This document shows, in pieces, positions 8,745 to 11,255 of a stretch of 11,255 bases of DNA. The notes beneath the pieces were generated by a model. It did no database searches. It was not told where the DNA came from and worked only from the letters and a program-made list of their open reading frames with translations. Positions within the stretch are counted from its first letter, which is position 1. Each line of letters opens with the position of its first letter. Origin of the DNA: Paludibacteraceae bacterium (GTDB taxonomy: Bacteria > Bacteroidota > Bacteroidia > Bacteroidales > Paludibacteraceae). Location of the stretch: NCBI GenBank assembly GCA_947445425.1, contig CANFFA010000041.1:1-11255 (forward strand). The letters run 5' to 3'. Position numbers and translations under genes: made by a program.

Positions 8745-9920
8745 TTAAATAATATTCAACATTTTAATGGTCGCCTTAATGGCCGCTTTGGTCTGATCAC
8801 CATCTAAACCATAGGTTTTAAATACATTATCATCTAATTCCCAGGTAATAACGGCTTGTACCAATGCATCGGTTTGGCCACCAGGCGGAATAGTAACTTC
8901 ATAGTCAATCAACACAGGATGTGTCTTTCCTAATTTATCATACACCAACCAAAGGGCATGCATAAATGCATCATATTGACCATCACCAAAAGAAGAGGCT
9001 TCGTAGCTATCACCTTCTATCTCTACGGTTATGTGCGCCAAAGGTTTGGCAGTATGTGACATAGAGAGTAGATAACTCGTAATCTTTACTTTTTGCTCTA
9101 CATCATCACTTTTTAAAACATCTGAGATGATGAAAGGTAAATCAGCTTGTGTAACCATCTCTTTTTTATCCCCCAATTCGATGATGCGTTGCGTAACTTT
9201 TTGCATGGTAGCATCATCCAGCTCTAGTCCCAAAGACTGAAGATTCTTCAGGATATTGGCCTTTCCTGAAGTTTTACCCAGCGCATATTGTCTTTCACGT
9301 CCAAAACGTTCGGGCAAAAGTTCATTGAAATAAAGATTGTGTTTGTTATCTCCATCGGCATGAACACCTGCAACTTGTGTAAAAACATTGGCACCAATCA
9401 CCGGTTTATTGTGTGGGATACGTATTCCTGAATATGATTCTACCACCTTACTTACAGAGTTCACATTGTCCTCCTTCAATCGGGTCTCTACTTTTAAATG
9501 ATCATGAAGTACTGCCAAAACACTAGAAAGTGGAGCATTTCCTGCACGTTCACCCAATCCATTTACAGTAACATGAACGCCTTTGACGCCAGCCTTAACA
9601 GCTTCGTAAACATTGGCAACCGCCAAGTCATAATCATTGTGCGCATGAAAATCAAAATGCAAATCGGGATAGCGCGCTATCATTTTCGTGCAAAACTCAA
9701 AAGTATTATTTGGATTTAAAATCCCCAAGGTATCTGGCAACATAAACCTTTTGATAGATTCCCCTTGTAAGGCATCTACCATTAAATAAACATACTCTTC
9801 TGATTCAGCCATTCCATTGGACCAATCCTCCAAATAGATATTGACGGTGATGCCCATCTCACGCGCATTGGCCAATACATTTTTTATATCAACCAAATGC
9901 TGCTCTGGCGTTTTTTTCAA
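8745..9920 (-). CDS. C-terminal fragment of isopropylmalate/citramalate synthase
   Basis: This 391-codon segment begins immediately after the TAA; its first codon is TTG, which could be read as a start but is normally an internal leucine. It holds most of the barrel, including YLEDWSNG, FDFHAHNDYD (metal ligands) and VNGLGERAGNAPL, then the linker helices and the LeuA dimer/regulatory domain ending in IPPGGQTDALVQAV and LDGDQTKAAIKAT. It lacks the N-terminal DTTLRDGEQ strand, so it should not be catalytic by itself. Whether two separate fragments could complement each other cannot be judged from sequence. Confidence 0.7.
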   Translation of the reverse strand: MKKTPEQHLVDIKNVLANAREMGITVNIYLEDWSNGMAESEEYVYLMVDALQGESIKRFMLPDTLGILNPNNTFEFCTKMIARYPDLHFDFHAHNDYDLAVANVYEAVKAGVKGVHVTVNGLGERAGNAPLSSVLAVLHDHLKVETRLKEDNVNSVSKVVESYSGIRIPHNKPVIGANVFTQVAGVHADGDNKHNLYFNELLPERFGRERQYALGKTSGKANILKNLQSLGLELDDATMQKVTQRIIELGDKKEMVTQADLPFIISDVLKSDDVEQKVKITSYLLSMSHTAKPLAHITVEIEGDSYEASSFGDGQYDAFMHALWLVYDKLGKTHPVLIDYEVTIPPGGQTDALVQAVITWELDDNVFKTYGLDGDQTKAAIKATIKMLNII

Positions 9921-10247
9921 TTACAAGGTACAATGTTTCAAAGAGCCTTTGCAAAGTAAATTAAGCACTTTACAACCAGCATTTTGAATCCATTCGAGTG
10001 AGACACGATTGTCTACAAATCCCAACACTTCTAGTTGGTCAATATAGCCATGTGATTGCGCCCAACTGGCAAGCTTTTTTACCGTTTCATATTCACCGGA
10101 TGACACCCGTGCTGAAGCAATTTCAATTCTGTCCACACACAACTCTTCCAAAAGGAGGCGAGCAATGCTCAGCTTCTCTTGCAAGACGAATGAGACACCA
10201 GAGGTTTGCTCACCATCACGAAGGGTGGTATCCATTATTTCTATCAT
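9921..10247 (-). CDS. N-terminal fragment of isopropylmalate/citramalate synthase
   Basis: This 108-residue fragment carries the beginning of the TIM barrel, including DTTLRDGEQ with catalytic and metal-contacting R10 and D11. It ends in KGSLKHCTL before TAA. It lacks the metal-binding HxH motif, most of the barrel and the whole regulatory domain, so it should be inactive alone. The ATG at 10247 is right for the family (a short lead into MDTTLRDG) and lies only a few bases beyond the octamer repeat. Confidence 0.75.
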   Translation of the reverse strand: MIEIMDTTLRDGEQTSGVSFVLQEKLSIARLLLEELCVDRIEIASARVSSGEYETVKKLASWAQSHGYIDQLEVLGFVDNRVSLEWIQNAGCKVLNLLCKGSLKHCTL

Positions 10248-10252
10248 ATGAT

Positions 10253-10331
10253 AATATGCTAATGTGCTAATATGCTAATATGCTAATGTGCCAATAATTG
10301 CCACATTGGCATATTGGCACATTGGCACATT
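10253..10331. repeat. Octamer tandem repeat arranged as a large inverted repeat
   Basis: On the left are five consecutive octamers of the form AATRTGCY (10253-10292), then a 7-nt spacer aataatt, then four octamers complementary in type: gccacatt, ggcatatt, ggcacatt, ggcacatt (10300-10331). The two halves can fold into a stem of about 32 bp with wobble pairs and a few mismatches; an exact 11-bp pairing exists between 10285-10295 and 10313-10323 (or 10321-10331). It fills nearly all of the 87-nt gap between leuD and the synthase start and would be transcribed within the leu mRNA. It could act as an mRNA stability or attenuation element, or be a mobile-type intergenic repeat. There is no T-run, so a classic terminator is unlikely. 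Confidence 0.85.
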
Positions 10332-10334
10332 AAA

Positions 10335-10922
10335 TTAATTTCTTGTTTGCTCGTAGGCTTCGATCTGAGTTTTTTTGCTCAACAAATAATCGATATCGTC
10401 CAATCCTTCAACAAAACACTCTTTTTTATAAGGGTTGATATCAAAGCTTTCTGATTTTCCATTTGCGTTGTTGGTAATCTTTTGAGCTGCTAAGTCAATG
10501 GTCAAAGTCAAGTTAGCATCTTTGCTTAGCAAGTCATAGATCTCAGCCAAAAACGCTTCTGAAACCACCACTGGCAACACGAAGTTGTTCATGGCATTGT
10601 TCTTAAAGATATCAGCAAAGAAGCTAGATACTACCACTTTAAAACCATAACCAGCAATCGCCCAAGCAGCATGTTCGCGACTAGAACCTGAACCGAAGTT
10701 CTTTCCTGCCACAAGGATTTCGCCTTTGTAAGTTGGATTGTTCAATACAAAAGAAGCAATCGGTTGATCGTTCTTGTCATATCTCCAATCGCGAAATAAA
10801 TTATCACCAAAACCTTCTTTTGAAGTCGCTTTCAAAAAGCGAGCTGGTATAATCTGATCAGTATCCACATTCTCTATTGGAAGAGGTACTATCGTTGACG
10901 TTAATGTTATAAACTTCTCCAT
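10335..10922 (-). CDS. leuD: 3-isopropylmalate dehydratase small subunit
   Basis: LeuD pairs with the iron-sulfur large subunit LeuC to isomerise 2-isopropylmalate to 3-isopropylmalate; the same complex hydrates and dehydrates citramalate intermediates. The swivel-domain hallmark GKNFGSGSSREHAAWAI is at residues 73-89. The N-terminal region ENVDTDQIIPARFL (17-30) and the segment SSFFADIFKNNAMNNFVLPV (99-118) are standard for LeuD. The 195-residue length is typical. The start at MEKFITLTS is preceded by an A-rich leader on the minus strand. It lies 87 nt upstream of the synthase gene and 79 nt downstream of a GxxExxY-family gene. No leuC is seen in the window; it presumably lies beyond the right edge or elsewhere. 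Confidence 0.97.
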   Translation of the reverse strand: MEKFITLTSTIVPLPIENVDTDQIIPARFLKATSKEGFGDNLFRDWRYDKNDQPIASFVLNNPTYKGEILVAGKNFGSGSSREHAAWAIAGYGFKVVVSSFFADIFKNNAMNNFVLPVVVSEAFLAEIYDLLSKDANLTLTIDLAAQKITNNANGKSESFDINPYKKECFVEGLDDIDYLLSKKTQIEAYEQTRN

Positions 10923-10956
10923 TTCTTTATTTTTTTAGCACGCTTATTTATTTTGA

Positions 10957-10983
10957 ACGCAAAAAACGCAAAAAACACAAATA
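10957..10983. repeat. 9-nt A-rich tandem repeat between GxxExxY gene and leuD
   Basis: Two exact copies of acgcaaaaa (10957-10965 and 10966-10974) are followed by a degenerate third (acacaaata, 10975-10983), and another acgcaa begins at 10985. On the transcribed strand this reads as repeated TTTTTGCGT. It occupies much of the 79-nt gap upstream of leuD. Confidence 0.6.
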
Positions 10984-11001
10984 AACGCAATGTTCTTTTA
11001 T

Positions 11002-11255
11002 TTAATGAAATTTCCTACTATTTGAAAATACTTTTCTACTGTATTTTGGTCTTTTCCCAAAATTAAGTACATAGCCAACTTCGATATCAGTCGCTTTTAA
11101 ATAGTTAATTAACTGACTATCAAAAGAAGTATTAAATTCTTCCGTTGCTTTTAATTCCAAAATAATACAATTTTCCACAAGAATATCTGCACGATAATCA
11201 CCCACAACTCGTCCATCAAAATAGACCTTTATCGGTTTCTCGGTTTCACATTTTA
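11002..11255 (-). CDS. GxxExxY family protein, 3' portion (gene continues past window edge)
   Basis: The frame is open from the right edge to the TAA at 11002-11004. The visible GTG at 11205 is internal, because coding sense continues upstream as KCETEKPIKVYFDGRVVG. The segment matches the C-terminal part of GxxExxY proteins, small proteins of about 120-130 residues common in Bacteroidota, whose name-giving motif would lie outside the window. The visible part has a D followed by E-x-K (the aspartate of YRADILVE, codon about 11185-11187, then ELK at about 11149-11157). This resembles the PD-(D/E)xK nuclease-fold arrangement; nuclease activity is not established. It ends with the family-typical VGYVLNFGKRP and a short basic tail. 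It sits on the same strand just upstream of leuD, where leuC would be expected. Confidence 0.8.
   Translation of the reverse strand, partial: KCETEKPIKVYFDGRVVGDYRADILVENCIILELKATEEFNTSFDSQLINYLKATDIEVGYVLNFGKRPKYSRKVFSNSRKFH

Larger units (their letters stand above)
8745..10247 (-). pseudogene. leuA: Isopropylmalate/citramalate synthase gene with an in-frame TAA
   Basis: Read straight through, this is a 501-codon gene (500 coding positions plus stop) matching the short Bacteroidota 2-isopropylmalate synthase type: a DRE-TIM barrel lyase domain followed by a C-terminal LeuA regulatory domain. Both halves are in the same frame. They are separated only by TAA at codon 109 (9921-9923), in the context KHCTL-stop-LKKTPEQH. 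Homologues as I recall them have a glutamine there (QLKKxPEQH), and CAA to TAA is one base change. The rest is well preserved: DTTLRDGEQ (6-14), the metal-binding HAHND (201-205 on the composite numbering) and GLGERAGN, with no frameshift. As written the enzyme cannot be made without readthrough. In several Bacteroidota a second synthase is encoded between leuD and leuB, and citramalate synthase is an alternative function. The undamaged remainder suggests either a very recent mutation or a base-call error. Confidence 0.85.

Noticed and set aside
9911..9917. Frameshift at the seven-A tract next to the internal stop
   Set aside because: The reading frame is the same on both sides of the stop, with family-matching residues immediately before and after, so a substitution explains the break and no indel is needed.
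9998..10270. Plus-strand 90-codon frame opposite the synthase N-terminus
   Set aside because: It mirrors the conserved synthase codons and part of the octamer repeat; it is a shadow of the real gene.

Overview
The window looks like a chromosomal segment of a Bacteroidota bacterium, probably close to Bacteroidales. The evidence is an AT-rich genome, a long (1104-residue) SecA with a charged N-terminal insertion, a fused PIN-PhoH protein, start codons in A/T-rich leaders without clear Shine-Dalgarno sequences, and a 500-codon isopropylmalate-synthase-type gene between leuD and leuB. The lineage call rests on remembered family resemblance, not on a search.

Layout. Positions 51-5177 (plus strand) carry secA (preprotein translocase ATPase), lgt (lipoprotein diacylglyceryl transferase) and ubiE/menG (menaquinone methyltransferase), all cell-envelope or respiratory housekeeping genes. 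A strong hairpin terminator follows secA and stops only 8-14 nt before lgt. ubiE converges on a minus-strand PIN-PhoH gene (5241-6566); one long hairpin fills the gap and takes in the ubiE stop codon. A 300-nt AT-rich gap separates phoH from a divergent, apparently exported glutathione-peroxidase-family gene (6867-7415). This gene converges on the leucine/branched-chain block, with a bidirectional-looking hairpin between them.

Positions 7538-10922 (minus strand, read right to left) hold leuD, an isopropylmalate/citramalate synthase gene and leuB. The synthase gene is interrupted by one in-frame TAA, exactly where homologues carry a glutamine, so it is either a very recent pseudogene or a sequencing error. 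The leuD-synthase gap is made almost entirely of an octamer tandem repeat arranged as an inverted repeat. Upstream of leuD, where leuC would be expected, lies the 3' part of a GxxExxY-family gene that runs off the window edge, with a short 9-nt tandem repeat between it and leuD.

Together, LeuC/LeuD and LeuB carry out the steps after the synthase in leucine synthesis, or in citramalate-dependent isoleucine synthesis. The block therefore makes sense as one transcription unit whose first genes lie outside the window. I see no undescribed multi-gene system here. The points worth a second look are the broken synthase, the octamer hairpin, the GxxExxY gene in the leu block, and the tight terminator arrangements.
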